From NCBI GenBank assembly GCA_965153355.1, contig OZ231127.1:42222001-42286000 (forward strand): a stretch of DNA of 64,000 nucleotides, in the 5' to 3' direction. This stretch comes from Flaccisagitta enflata (Eukaryota > Chaetognatha > Sagittoidea > Aphragmophora). The notes under the pieces are model-generated. The model ran no database searches. It saw only the letters and a list, made by a program, of their open reading frames with translations, and was not told the origin of the DNA. This document shows positions 16,210 to 31,319 of this stretch, in pieces; the stretch's first letter is position 1; the number at the start of each line of letters is the position of its first letter. Position numbers and translations under genes: made by a program.

Positions 16210-16460
16210 TAAGCGTCCTCGCACGTCTATGTTCTATCAGTATAACTATAAGAGGCTGTTTCTGTCGGTCGGTCTGTCGGTCGGTTACGCAAACGTTAAA
16301 ACTTCATCCCAACGGCAACATCAATCTAATCTTTCATTCATTCATCCAGTCATTCATTCATTCATTCATTTATTCATTCATTCATTCATTCATTCATTCA
16401 TTCATTCATTCATTCATTCATTCATTCATTCATTCATTTATTTATTCATTCATTCAATAG
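16210..16460 (-). mobile_element. Degenerate H1 element with (CATT)n, flanked by direct repeats
   Basis: TAAGCGTCCTCGCACGTCTAT, CTATAAGAGGCTGTTTC, (GTCG)n and a (CATT)n array. An imperfect ~48-bp repeat AATAAGTCCAAAYTGTTT...AATCGTRGA lies on both sides (16,161 and 16,469). Confidence 0.55.
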
Positions 16461-16747
16461 TAGGTCCAAATAAGTCCAAATTGTTTGACCAGACAGATGT
16501 TAATCGTGGAATTTTTTCTGATATTACTTTCGAATGTTTATTTAGTTTGTTAAGCAATATCTGAAGAATGTTTGCGCAAATATCACTAAAGTTGGTGAGT
16601 TTCAACGAAGCAATAAAATATCTAGATTACAACTTTATGTTTAAATTAGCAATCATCACTGTAGTCGTGTCTTTATCTGTTTTTTGATACAAAGTTAAGA
16701 TTTTTATGGCGATCATCGTCTTCTTCTTCTTTTTCTTCTTCTACTTA

Positions 16748-17020
<273 letters not shown>

Positions 17021-17251
17021 TAATCATCATCGTCATCGCGCTGAGATCTTTACCCCGCGGGCCTTCAAGTGGGCTCACCATTTGTAATGGCCTCCCCATA
17101 ATCTCTTCATTAGTTATGCTTTGAAGAAGAACGCAATCATGAATACAGAGCGAAAAGAAGATAGCGCCACCCGCGGGCTACGGCAGCAGAGAAAGAGGGG
17201 AGGAAAGAAGGGAGGAAAGGAAAAGGAAAGGAAAAAGGAAGTCCATAGAGG

Positions 17252-18365
<1,114 letters not shown>

Positions 18366-18375
<10 letters not shown>

Positions 18376-18605
18376 GATGGTCAGCGGTACCCGATGCCCC
18401 TAGGTCGGTTTTCCAGCCGCCTCCACCGCTTCCGCTTCCGCTTCCGCTTCTAATTTACAGTTCAAATACTAGTAGCTATCCCATCCTCCAAATTGGAAGC
18501 GGTCAATCGCTTCCACATCCCTAATGCCCCCTAGCTAACGTGTGTGGGGATGAAGTGGTTTGAGGCAGCGGCCGATGACCTATCCTTTCACATATGGGCC
18601 CAAAA
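18366..18605. mobile_element. Family H2 element
   Basis: GCGTTCGATGGTCAGCGGTA then CCCGATGCCCC; on the right GGCAGCGGCCGATGACCTAT and CCTTTCACATATGGG. The interior has a CTTCCG tandem. Confidence 0.65.
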
Positions 18606-18847
18606 AGGAGAAGAGGAAGAAGAACATGAAGTGGAAGATAGAAGAAAATCAAAAGTAGAAGAAAGAGAAATAAGTAGAATAAGAAAAAAAAGACGAAAAG
18701 AGCATGAAAGAAATCTTGCAACAGTTTTGGAGACAAAACCTGCAATTAAAAAAGCTAAAATAATCGATAAGAGGGAAATAACAGCAAAATTGCTGTCGAG
18801 AAAACTCTGTTGGAAGTGGGAATCCGAGCAGAGTGCAATAGACCAGG

Positions 18848-18894
<47 letters not shown>

Positions 18895-18958
18895 AGAAAG
18901 ACAAACAAAAACAAAAAAAAGCAAACAAACAAACAAACAAACAAACAAACAAACAAAC
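18848..18958. repeat. (ACA)n and (AAAC)n
   Basis: Two short arrays in series; the Gln/Asn-like translations are not credible coding. Confidence 0.9.
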
Positions 18959-19234
18959 CTTAAACAAGGCAAGTCGAGCCTAGTAGTTAGTCTAACGAAC
19001 GTGAGACATACAGACAGACCTGTCGAACAGCGGATTGTGTCCATTAATCTGTTTGCAATGGCCATTTATATATGAAGCCATTTGACGATGCTGAGCGAGC
19101 AAAACGATATGATATTTCCAAAACTCAATACGATTCTTTTTTCCCCCTCTCAGATATTTGTCACAGCCAGTTACTTAATCATTCATATCGTTCGAGAATA
19201 AAAGTCATTCCACTTTTCTCTCTTTGCTCATCGT

Positions 19235-20147
<913 letters not shown>

Positions 20148-20998
20148 TTTCCTCCTTTCTTCTTCATTTTTTTTTTCTCATCTTCCCACCCGCCTGGCTT
20201 CCTTCTTTTTTACCAGCCATTATTCCTTCCTTCCTTCGTTCCTTCCTTCCTCTCCTTCTACTTTCTTTCTTTCTTCGTTTCTTTTTGATACTCTCCCATA
20301 TCCGATCGATTCACTGTTATCTTTGCCTACTCTGATACTCGATCCAACCACAATCGCGCTTTGGTTTCTCAATGATGCGTGAACGTACAACAGTGACAAA
20401 GGTCACAAACCTGACAAAGGGGCCGTTATCGCGTCAACTAGGCATCATCTTCGTTGACATCGTCCAAAACGCCTTTTGCTCAAAAACGTCAACAATGCGC
20501 CTCTTCCAATCAAATCTTATCACCAAGGAGAAAACTCTTGTTTTCGCCGCCGTTGATACTTTGATTCCACCTTTTACTGAGAATTGCGCTCACTCACTTA
20601 TCTCCGCTTTTCCTTGATACTCATTCACAGAAGCATCAGCTCGGATGACCGCTTCCAATTTAGTAGGTGGGGTAATTACTAGTATAAAATGGAAGCGAAA
20701 GCGATGGAGTTGGCATAAAAAATCCTTTATTTGCTTGGCATGTCTCCCATGGGCTATGATTCTTTGCCATCAAGTATAAGCGGTATGACGACGTTACTTG
20801 AGGGTGATTCTGGAGAAAATTTGCAAAAAGTATGGAATTTCTTCTCGTCCCCCTTGTACCCAAATGCGGAATTCTAACGAGCCCTCGACGTTCAATCTCT
20901 CTTCCACCTTCCACTCTATTCATTACCTGCCCCTTCTTACTCCTTCACCAATCCGATAATTTCCCTCGTTTCGGCGGATGTGGCGGAGGAACCCTTAA

Positions 20999-21110
<112 letters not shown>

Positions 21111-21284
21111 CTTTATTGTGCGCTTTTCCGGTTCTTTTTTTCTTTACGCCGTTTACTGTCATTTGGACTTGTGACAGATTCCCACTTTGGTTGCACTTTG
21201 GCTTTTCCACCTCTTTTTCTTCCTTCTTCTTCTTCCTCTTCTTCTTTTTGTCATTCTTCTTCTACTTTCCTTCGGCATCAGAAT

Positions 21285-21970
21285 GGGCTCAATTTGGGCA
21301 TTCCAAGCATTTTTCATATTCCACTTGCATAATCCGAGTCTGATCTAATTGGAAAATTGATTTGGACTTGATCTAGGCATTCCGTAATCAATGCTGTAGT
21401 TGTATAGAATTAATTGCTGTAATTGCGAGAGAAATTTCCTCCATAGTCAATTAGTCATTCTATACTACTCCACTCAATAAAAAAGCCGCACTTTTAAATA
21501 GCAAATTGTCATACTAAATGTCAAAAAAAAAAACTAATTAAAATCTTAGACCGTTAGAAAGCTCTCGGAAAGATCTTTCATTTGGCTCCAATTTGGCAAT
21601 TCTGGCTTTATTCGTTTAGAAATGGCAAAAGAATGAGTAAAAACATTGCCATTTTCAGTTTGGAATCCCAAGCTCTAGCTCCTAAACCGTTTGAGATACA
21701 GACCTGGGATTGGTCTAGAATGAAAGGAAATATGAAAATCTTTCAAATGTCAACAGAAAAATGTTCAAATGATTTCTTTTTCTTATTCATTAACTCAAAA
21801 TGGGGTGCGGCTTTTCTTTTTTTAGTCGAGTAGTAGCACTACAGCATTGAATACGGAATGCCTAAATAAAATCTAAGTCAATTTTCCAAGTAGATAGAAT
21901 TCTAATTATACAAATGGAATACATAAAGTGCTTGGAAATGATTTTTCTTTTAAATGCCCACATTGTGCCC
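21285..21970. mobile_element. Foldback MITE with ~150-bp arms
   Basis: Arms pair in blocks: GGGCTCAATTTGGGCATT with AATGCCCACATTGTGCCC; TAGGCATTCCGTA...CAATGCTGTAG with CTACAGCATTG...TACGGAATGCCTA; AAAAAAGCCGCAC with TGCGGCTTTT. Confidence 0.75.
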
Positions 21971-22161
21971 ATCCTACTCACCATGCATCCTCACGTAGTC
22001 ACCTTCCTTTTCAACGCCTTCTGGAATTCCAAGTGGAAGTTCCAAGATTTAGAAACAACTGAGGGGGAATGAGAGAGATGATAATGGAAAAAAAAAAGGA
22101 AAGAAAGAATAAGAAAAGTAATGAACAAAAACAAAAAACAAACAAAGAAAAGCAAGAAACA

Positions 22162-22357
22162 AGGCCGGATACACGGCTACTGAAGTCGCGTGCGGGTGGG
22201 CAGGGGCTATATTTGAGATCACCAGACCATTTGGGCAGGAGCAGTGGGGTCAAAAAAGTAAAATTGTAAAAAAAAGTAAAATGTGACCTACGGACCAACC
22301 GATCGACCGACCGACGGACAAAGTGGGTTGTAGAGTTGCGTGCACGCGACTAAAAAA
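22162..22357 (+). mobile_element. Family H1 element (TCGCG type)
   Basis: AAGGCCGGATACACGGCTAC, TCGCGTGCGGGTGGGCAGGG, ACCAGACCATTTGGGCAGGA, (GACC)n, then AGTTGCGTGCACGCGACTAAAAA (one G-T pair). Confidence 0.8.
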
Positions 22358-22682
22358 GGTAGAATTGTTTGGAAAAAAGTCGAAGAGACGAAGTCCCTTC
22401 GGTCTTTTAGAGTCCTGCCAAGTTTTTTGAATTTCCCTTTTTCTCATGAAGCGTTTGGGAGAGTTGATCATTTTTTGGGGCTGAATGATGCTACGCATGA
22501 AATTAACAGCTGATTCTCCTCTTTCAGATGACGCCAAGCAGAATTCTGTGCGGTCGATAATTTTTTAGCTATGATTTTTTTAATCTTTATTTATTTTTCC
22601 AAATTTTTTGCATTTTTCCCAAAGAACAATATTTTTCATTGATCCTAATTTCGGGCCTCTGTAACAGAAAAACACAAGTCAA

Positions 22683-24560
22683 GAAGGTTCAAGTATCAGA
22701 CACATTGCACCTCGGCGAGAAGAACATTACAAACACCACAACCTAAAAGTACTTAGGACAGTGATCTTCCAAAGGCAACATTTGTGTTTTATGGTGGGCC
22801 AAAATTAAGAAATGAAAATCTGTAAAACTGAATGATTATAATAAGATAATCATTGAAATAAGTCCCAATAGATATTTTTTTGCATGCTTTGCACTTATCA
22901 ACAAAAAAGAACCTAATTAAGATAAAATTGATGAAGAAAATTTACTGCAAATTACAAAGAATTTCATTTTTGGTCAGTGACTAACGGGCGGTTGAAATTA
23001 TAAATTTGCATAGAAAATGAAAAAATGAAAAAATGAAAAACATAGTTCTCCTTAAAAATCATTTACAGAGAGAACTATGTTTTTGGAAATGCAAAATTTC
23101 CTTTCATTAGAGAGTATTATAATTTCAACCGCAGGCAAGAAAAGAAAAATGTAATCAAGATTTTATAAAGATCCTTGATTCTCTTTATATTTTCAGATGA
23201 ATTGCATGGTTAGAATTACTTTTGAGGTCCAAATATGATAAAAATGTATACATCAAGTGTCTTTAGAGACAATTTGTCTTCTTAAAGCATTTGAGGATCA
23301 TCATTATCCTGATACTGATGCAAAAAGTATGGTGAAACGCTTGATTTTCCTTCAAAAAATTGCCGTCTTAGGAGACGTGATAACAAGTGATAATGAGAAC
23401 AAGTCACTGTTGAAAACAAGCGAAAACAATCTCCTCGCCAGAACTCGACAAATAAACATGACGGCATCATCGGACGTAATGAGAGGCATTGGCACAAAAG
23501 TAACCCTCGACCTTTATGAAACATTTGTTCTCACAAGTTTCCTCACGAATGCAGAATCATGGACATTAACAGCTACAGAGGATAAAGAAATCGATCGAAT
23601 CGGTATACAAGCAGTCAAACGAATTTTCAATCTCCCAATAACAACACCATCAACTGCAATCATCTTAAGTTTTGGTTTATCATATTTCTCAGAAGTTGCA
23701 GATAGAAGGAAATTCATTTTTCTCCATAAAATCCTGATTCGACCTGAAGATCGATGGATTCGACTTATGCTTTATGAGCTAAAATCAAGAGACATTGGAT
23801 GGCCAAGAAAAGTTGATGAAAAGTTAGTTGAATATGGACTCACTTCCAATTGGGACGAGATTAAACAAAAGACACCAAAGCAATGGAGCGATGAAGTGAC
23901 CAAAGCTGTAGAGGAACACAACAGACTCAAATTAAAGGAAAATTGTGTTAGCATGACTGAAACCGGCGAAAAAATCAACAAAAAGACCAAACATACTTAC
24001 GAACTAATAAAAGACAAGCATACTCGCAAGTTACTTGGTGAAATTATCGGAAAAAACAAACAGCGAACCAGAACAATTATTCTTGCGAGACATGGTATGG
24101 TGAATGCGGAGTGAACAATTAAGGAACAATACCTGAAAAATGTAGAACATGTAACATTATTGATGATGAAAATCACCAATTAAATGACTGCCCAGAATGG
24201 CAGGAAAGCAACAATTTCCGGGAACAAAATAAATGCCAATTTGATAATATCTTTTCTGACTCGCAAAGTACTCTAGATGAAATATGCACAAAGATTGAAA
24301 ATGTTTGGAAATTGAGATGTGCGTATGGGAGAATGAGAGTAAAGTAAAAGTTGAATTGGGAATGAATTACTCACTAGATTTTTTGATCGGATTTATTACT
24401 GTTATAGTGATGGCGTATTAACTTATTGTATTTCTCGTTATTGATGGTAGTATGTAGCAATTTGAGGGAACTTGTACACATAGTGTACAGCTCATTTACA
24501 ATAACTATTGTAAAAGTGTAATATTGCACTATTGAGCATTACATGAAATGAAAAAAATGG
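22683..24560 (+). pseudogene. Non-LTR retrotransposon (LINE) 3' end, decayed
   Basis: The ORF at 23,257-24,114 reads AVLGDVITSDNENKSLL, LTNAESWTLTATEDKEIDRI and ILSFGLSYFSEVADRRKFIF. This is the conserved region after the RT core of non-LTR reverse transcriptases (YLGD...LNSEVW...LPxTTP). A fragment of the same region (VQVSDTLHLGEKNITNT...KYLG) sits upstream at 22,683-22,760, separated by inserted sequence that includes a foldback MITE. Near 24,090 the frame shifts; after a stop it continues as a CCHC-like tail, KCRTCNIIDDENHQLNDCPEW. An AT-rich 3' region to about 24,560 is consistent with a LINE UTR. Not functional. Confidence 0.8.
22989..23132. mobile_element. 144-bp hairpin MITE inserted in the LINE remnant
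   Basis: GCGGTTGAAATTATAA at the left end and TTATAATTTCAACCGC at the right, with an inner AACATAGTTCTC/GAGAACTATGTT pairing. Nearly the whole unit folds on itself. Confidence 0.8.
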
Positions 24561-24654
24561 AACATGTTACGCATGACTCTGACTTTTAGGACGCTAGCTT
24601 TTTATCCTGCCTGCCCATGGTTTTTGATGAACCTCTCTTTCTCTTCCTTATTCT

Positions 24655-24857
<203 letters not shown>

Positions 24858-24859
24858 TC

Positions 24860-25760
24860 TCCCTCTCTGCATTTACGACTTTTTTCCGACGGCGATTAGA
24901 CGCCTTTATTGGTATAATGCGTATGATGAAATACAATACGAAAATAATGAGATGTTGATGATACATGAGATAAGTTTCATTATGATGCCAATTTGCGATA
25001 ATACTTTGTACTCGCGTGATGAAACATCAAATATATTGTAAAAGGAGCCGGAGATAATTACACGAGACTCAATGATGGCCGAGATAAGAGAGCCGACCAA
25101 TCATTGCCTCGTAATAACAATACAATAATGGAATTGAATGTGAACAATACGATGTAGCATGAAAGCTACTACTAGAAATCAGAAATTGATCCCCTCATAA
25201 AAGTAGAACATAATCAGATTTGTAATCGGCATGAGATTACTTTTGTAGATATTCGTTCTTTCTCGAATAGATTGTAATATATCATGTTATCCAAGTCTAT
25301 TCCATTCCATATTTGATGGATATCAAATTTTTTCTAATACATATTCAATTTACTCTATTTACAGATAGCTCCTTGAACGCTGCCGCGGATGATAATAGCT
25401 TACGATAACGGCGAAATTGTGTACAACTCTTTCGAATTTTGTTAAGATATTATCGCTTTTCTTTCTGAGAGCTTGTCCGTTTGTTGGTCAAATCCTAATA
25501 ATCGGCCCGCACAGACGCATCTATGATATGATTGGCCGTTCATTGGGTAAGTGTACGCAAATAACGAAAAGGTCATCGCTAGGTAAGGAGGTATCCTTCA
25601 GTCCTAATAAGCGCCTAAGAATGCAGCATCATTTTGGTCGTTCTTTTTATCACATCCTCGCATTTCTATGCTAGACTCTGTCAATCCGCGTTGGTCCATG
25701 CAAATAATGCAATCGTCTGTCCGTTTGTCTGTTGATTAGTCAGTTAACTGGTCAGCAAAC
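24860..25760. other. No gene resolved
   Basis: AT-rich; the 85-codon frame at 25,417 lacks recognisable features. Confidence 0.5.
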
Positions 25761-25761
25761 A

Positions 25762-25990
25762 AGGCCGGATACGCGGCTACCGAAGTCCGTGCGGGTGGGC
25801 AGGGGCCATATTTGAGGTCACCAGACCATTTGGACAGGAGCAGTGAGGTCAAAGAAATAAAATCATAAAGGAAAAAAAATAAAGTGTGACCGACCGACCA
25901 ACCAACCAACCGACCAACCAACCGACCGACCGACCGACCGACCGACTGACGGACAAAGTGGGTTGTAGAGTCGCGTGCACGTGACTAAAA
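25762..25990 (+). mobile_element. Family H1 element (TCGCG type)
   Basis: Same order as the 22.2-kb copy, with CCAGACCATTTGGACAGGAG, (GACC)n, and hairpin AGTCGCGTGCACGTGACT before AAAA. Confidence 0.8.
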
Positions 25991-26052
25991 ACTAACGAAA
26001 TGATGCAGGTGCGTGCGTCCGTCCATACCATCCATGAATTTCGAATGGTTTT

Positions 26053-26425
26053 TGGATGCGTCCTCGCATCTCTATAAAAAGTTCTGTCCGTCCGTCTGTC
26101 TGTCCAACTGTCCGTTGGTCCTTTGGTCCGTTAGTCCATTAAGCCTAAGCGAAAACCGCGTTACTGGGCTATTTCTGGCCGCAGAAAGATCCTATACTGA
26201 ATCAAACGATCGACAAACGTAATTTGAGTATGAGGTTTCATCTGTCTGTTTGTCCATCTGTCTCTCAATATATGTCACATATTTAGCACCAAATTCAATA
26301 CACGTAGATAGACACTTACACAGTCTGGATGCATCGTTGCCTGATCGGGCTTGTCCATTACTACATTCAGGTGTAACACCTACCCAACTTTCCGCGATTG
26401 TCGTGCCCCCGGCCTTGTTGTTTAA
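26053..26425 (-). mobile_element. Family H1 element (ATGCG type)
   Basis: Hairpin GGATGCGtccTCGCATCTCT then TATAA and (GTCC)n. The other end has GGATGCATCGTTGCC and GGCCTTGTTG. Confidence 0.65.
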
Positions 26426-26527
26426 ATGAGGCGATAAAGAAATGAAAAATGTAAAGATTTCCTGTATGACGTTGACAAACGAGACTCAACGCGAAAAGGG
26501 GGGAAACAAATGATCCCAGGATCATGA

Positions 26528-26561
<34 letters not shown>

Positions 26562-26601
26562 TTAAAAAAAGAGTGGAAAAAAGAAAAAAAGTGAGAGAAA
26601 C

Positions 26602-26748
26602 AAGGCCGGATACACGGCAATCCAGTCGCGGAAGGTTGGGCAGGAGCAGTAATGCAAAAACCGCTCGGAACTAAAAAATATGATGGACCGACCGACGGAC
26701 ATACCGACCGACACGGCTAGGTGTAGAGTCGCGTGCCAGCGACTAAAA
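26602..26748 (+). mobile_element. Family H1 element, short form
   Basis: AAGGCCGGATACACGGCAAT, GGGCAGGAGCAGTAATGC, (GACC)n, ACACGGCTAGGTGTAG, then hairpin AGTCGCGtgccAGCGACT and AAAAAA. Confidence 0.8.
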
Positions 26749-26779
26749 AAAAGAAGGAAAAAGAAAGAAAGAAAGTGTA

Positions 26780-26877
26780 AATGAAAGATAGAGGAGAAGT
26801 AAGAAAAAGAGAAAAAGAGAAAGACAGAAAAAGAAAGTAAGAGAAAAAGAAAGAAAGAAAGAAAGAAAGAAAGAAAA

Positions 26878-26948
<71 letters not shown>

Positions 26949-27060
26949 GAGGAAAGAAAGAAAGCAAAAGAAAGAAAAAAAAAAGAAAGAAAGAAAGAAA
27001 GAGAGAAAGTAAGAAACAAAAAAAAAAAGGAAGAAAAAAAAAAGAAAAAAACAAAGGAAA
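26780..27060. repeat. (GAAA)n block
   Basis: Imperfect GAAA array on the plus strand, abutting an H1 terminus. Confidence 0.9.
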
Positions 27061-27367
27061 TAAGAAGAAAAATGCAAGAAGTGGAGCTTCTGCTTTAGAA
27101 GGTATAAGGAACGAGGCTGTGCTAAATTTGAAGAAAAAAGAGGCTCTGGGGGCCAAAAAGTCATTCTGGCAAAATATGATGGAAACATTTTCAGGTCAAA
27201 CGTCAAGAAGGCGCGCTTTAAGAAGAAAGTGTCAGCTATCAGCCTATTCTTGTTCAATCTCGTGGTCCTCATCCTTGTCCAATCTTCTTCAAGTGCGTTC
27301 ATATGATAGCTATGTAACACAGTTACAGTCACATTGATTGCAAAAGAATATTGTATATGACTTGAAC

Positions 27368-27527
27368 CAAGCCGTATACATGTACAGGGAAACCAAGTCG
27401 TGGACGTGTGGGTAGGGGCAGTAGAGAAAAAAAACTCAAATTTTGTAGAGGTTGCCGACCGACAAATGGACGGACGGACGGACGGGCCAACACGGCAAGT
27501 TTTAGAGTCACGTGTTCGCGACTAAAA
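27368..27527 (+). mobile_element. Family H1 element, short form; partial second copy to 27,590
   Basis: (GACG)n and hairpin AGTCACGtgttCGCGACT before AAAA. Downstream, GGCTACCCAAGTCGCATGCG and GGTGGGCAGGGGCC start another copy. Confidence 0.65.
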
Positions 27528-28016
27528 TACCGGGTCTTTGGGGATGCTGGCTACCCAAGTCGCATGCGGGTGGGCAGGGGCCAGAGTACGATCAATCATT
27601 TTGCTTGATCGATGTGAAAAAACGAAAAAGGAGCGTCATCCTCTTTTCCACGAGAGCAAAAATCATCGGAAAAAGTATTTTGGTTCGTCCCCAACCAATC
27701 GCTGAAGGCTAAGGCTAAAGGATCAATCTCTCTCGTTCTCAAACCTTAAGTCGCACGCTATCCGTTCAATCTTGCTTACTTTTTACTAAATCTTCCTTCG
27801 CCGCTGGTTCCACTTTTTTCGTTGCCTCCTTTCTCCCCTTGAACTGCCAAATTCTCAAACCGTTTTCCTCCATTGTACCTCTCCGCTCAATTTCACTATC
27901 CTTCTACTACATCGTATATGAAATGCGCAACAAAAAATTAAAATATTTACTTGAAGAGAATTCTTAATGGTAGTGAATTTTTTTTCTTCAGAAATTGTTG
28001 AATTTTCTTACTTAAA

Positions 28017-28252
28017 ACGAGTCCGGTTACACGATCAAAAAGTAGTCGCTGGTGCGTAAGCAGGAGCAGTGATGCGGGTTGGCAGGGTTAGTAAGTTGGG
28101 GGGCTGGGGCTGTAATGTGACTGGGCGGGGGTAGTGAGGACCAGAAATCACTACTTTAGCGGACTTTGCGTCATCCAAAATTTCGCGTTACCTACGGACA
28201 TACCTACCGACGGACACAGCCACTTATAGAGTCGGTTAGTCAGCGACTAGAA
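28017..28252 (+). mobile_element. Family H1-related element
   Basis: GTCCGGTTACACGATC, four GGGCNGGGGYAGT-like units, CTACCGACGGACACAGCC and an imperfect terminal hairpin AGTCGGTTAGTCAGCGACT. Confidence 0.55.
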
Positions 28253-28375
28253 ATGCATAAGACTGAATTTGTGCTTCCAATATAATAGATTCAAATCCAA
28301 ACTTATGACCCTTAGCCCTAAACTTTGTGGTTAAAGAAGTCATTATCTTATATATTTGGATTAGTACTTTGTAAA

Positions 28376-28713
28376 CAGGTATAAAGGCGATTGCACTTAT
28401 CCTTCGCTAGTTTTGGTCAAATTACAGATATCACATTATACATTCCACATTATATCGTGCTTATTTAACGTTTTCTCCTTTCTTTGAACCAACTCTGCAC
28501 CCCCAACCTCACCCAAACCCGTTTAAAAGCTCAGATAGTGTATGAAGGCAGGTATAAAGGCGATTGCACATATCCTTCGCTAGTTTTGGTCAAATTACAG
28601 ATATCACATTATACATTCCACATTATATCGTGCTTATTTAACGTTTTCTCCTTTCTTTGAACCAACTCTGCACCCCCAACCTCACCCAAACCCGTTTAAA
28701 AGCTCAGATAGTG
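28376..28713. repeat. Tandem duplication of 173 bp, nearly identical
   Basis: CAGGTATAAAGGCGATTGCA...AGCTCAGATAGTG occurs at 28,376 and 28,549; I see one mismatch (ACTTAT/ACATAT). Recent duplication or an assembly artefact. Confidence 0.85.
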
Positions 28714-28916
28714 GACCAATACAAATTGGACGCAATTTGGTGGGGCGAAGGGGAAGTGAACCCCCATATCAACACAAATTGACAAGACCAGCCAACGATC
28801 GGATGAAAAGAGAAATATGGTGCTAGCTTTAGTAGGTGTGAGTGTGTGACTCACTCTCTATCTCTTAGTCTCTCACTCTCAGTCTCTTTGTGTCTCTGTG
28901 TCTCTGTCTCTCTGTA

Positions 28917-29168
<252 letters not shown>

Positions 29169-29324
29169 CCGTCCCACCATCCCCCCCCTCGCGCTCCCGC
29201 TCCCCATCCCCCGATTCTAATCTGATCGGAATGGTCATGATTTGATGACATTTCTGACAGACTTTTTATGACCAAAGTTGCTGCTCCATCGCCCGTCCGC
29301 TGATTCGCCGGATTATCATCGTTA

Positions 29325-29960
29325 GGCATGAAGGAACCCTGGAGAGATGGAACGCGAGGGAAGAGAGAAAAGGACAATAGAGATGGAGTGGTTGAGGGCG
29401 TGGTTAGAGGACGAGGGAAGGGAAGAGTGAGAAGGAGGACGACAGGCTGGGAGTGTAGGAGGAAAAGAAGGAAAAACAGAAAAGGACAATGGAGAATTGG
29501 AAATGGAGTGGCTGGGTTATGGATGGGAAAAAAGAGGAGAGGACAATGACTGGGGAGCGGGGGAGGAAAAAGAGAAAAGGACAATCAATGGAAATTTAGT
29601 GGTAGTGGGCATGGGAAATGAAAGATGGAAGGGAAGAATAAGAAGAAGGGATAATGGAGTTGAAGTTGTTTAGGCTGTATAGGGCATGATCATGGGAAGT
29701 GGAAGTGTGAGTGGAAAAGGGGCAAAAATAAAACAGGACTATGGAGATGGAGTAGTAGAGGGCATGGGAAGCGAGGGAAAAAAGAAAAAGACAATGGTGA
29801 TGGCGTATAAACAGTGAGTAGTGGGAGAGGGATTAACTTAAAAAGATATAAGGATTATAAATATAAACTAGGGAATGAAAGGGAGGGGAAAGATACAAGA
29901 AAGATGGGACGAGGAAAATATTAGAGAACTAAAATGGAAGAATGGAGGAAAGTGGAGGAT
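29325..29960. repeat. Degenerate purine-rich minisatellite
   Basis: AAAAGGACAATGGAGATGGAG-like blocks recur at about 29,369, 29,482, 29,574, 29,650, 29,738 and 29,789 with GGGCATGGGAA between. Strong A/G strand bias, no coding signal. Confidence 0.6.
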
Positions 29961-30051
29961 TAGGTAGATTAAGTTGGAGAAGTGTGGACCGGCATTTTGT
30001 AGTGTTAGCACTCATAACTGTTAGAATGTCGCTATTAAACGAAATTGGTAG

Positions 30052-30272
30052 TTTTTAGTCACATGCACGTGACTCTATAACCCGCTTTGTTCATTGGTCC
30101 AGCGGTCCATCAGTCCCTCGGTCTATTGGCCGGTAACACTACTTTTTGGTATATACAAGCATTTTTTCATTACTGCCCCTGCCCAGTGCCCAAAGGCATG
30201 GTTAGCCTTTTTCTATCACTGCCCCTGCCCATTCGCACGCAACGCGAGTAGCCGTTTATCCGACCTTGTTTT
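30052..30272 (-). mobile_element. Family H1 element, TCAC/GTGA hairpin variant
   Basis: Hairpin AGTCACatgcacGTGACT, then CTCTATAACCCGCTTTG, tetranucleotide tract and two ACTGCCCCTGCCCA units, ending CGAGTAGCCG...CGACCTTGTTT. Confidence 0.75.
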
Positions 30273-30572
30273 TTGGGGGCCAAATATTCGAAAACTCATT
30301 GTTTTGTTTGGTTATCTTCAAGAAAAGAAATGCCACATGCGTTTCACATATTTGTTTTGTAGTGTTAAGAAAAAACGAGACAGGAGATAGGAAGGAGAGC
30401 GAAGAGACAAGGAAAGAGGAGGAGAAAGAGGATGAAAAGACAAACGCAAAGCACATGGAAAAAACGGATGGAATTGGGCTCAAGTTCGGCTTTCAATTTA
30501 CGACTTAGCCTCATTGATGGCAAGTTTCGTTTTGACAATATCCAATCACGCGATCTTATCTTTCCAGTTTTC

Positions 30573-30574
30573 AT

Positions 30575-30625
<51 letters not shown>

Positions 30626-30707
30626 CTATTTGTGTTTTTGTTACTCTTATCTTTTCTTGTTTTTGTTTTTTTATTTTTCCTTTGCTTTCTTCCTTTCTTT
30701 CTGTTTT

Positions 30708-30738
<31 letters not shown>

Positions 30739-30795
30739 CCTTTTCTTTCTTTCTTTCTTTTTTTCTTTTTTTCTTTTTTTCTTTTTTTCTTTTTT

Positions 30796-30846
<51 letters not shown>

Positions 30847-30938
30847 CTATTTGTGTTTTTGTTACTCTTATCTTTTCTTGTTTTTGTTTTATTTTTCCTT
30901 TGCTTTCTTCCTTTGCTTTCTTCCTTTCTTTCTGTTTT

Positions 30939-31022
<84 letters not shown>

Positions 31023-31126
31023 TTTTTCATTCTTTCTTTCTTTCTTTTTTCCTTTCTTTTTTTTGTTTGTTTCTTCGTTTGTTTGTTTGTTTGTTTGTTT
31101 GTTTGTTTGTTTGTTTGTTTGTTTCT

Positions 31127-31194
<68 letters not shown>

Positions 31195-31225
31195 CTCGCT
31201 CTCGCTCTCGCTCTCTCTCTCTCTT
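30573..31225. repeat. (TTTC)n, (TTTG)n, (CT)n block with internal duplication
   Basis: The unique spacer CTATTTGTGTTTTTGTTACT occurs twice (30,626 and 30,846), so the TTTC block itself was duplicated with a ~220-bp period. Confidence 0.9.
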
Positions 31226-31319
31226 TCTCTCTTTGACAATCATTCATACTTGTCAGGAATCCAAGAGAAAATCGCTCCGATTTCCAATGTAAAAACTCTC
31301 TTTTGCATGAACATTTAAC

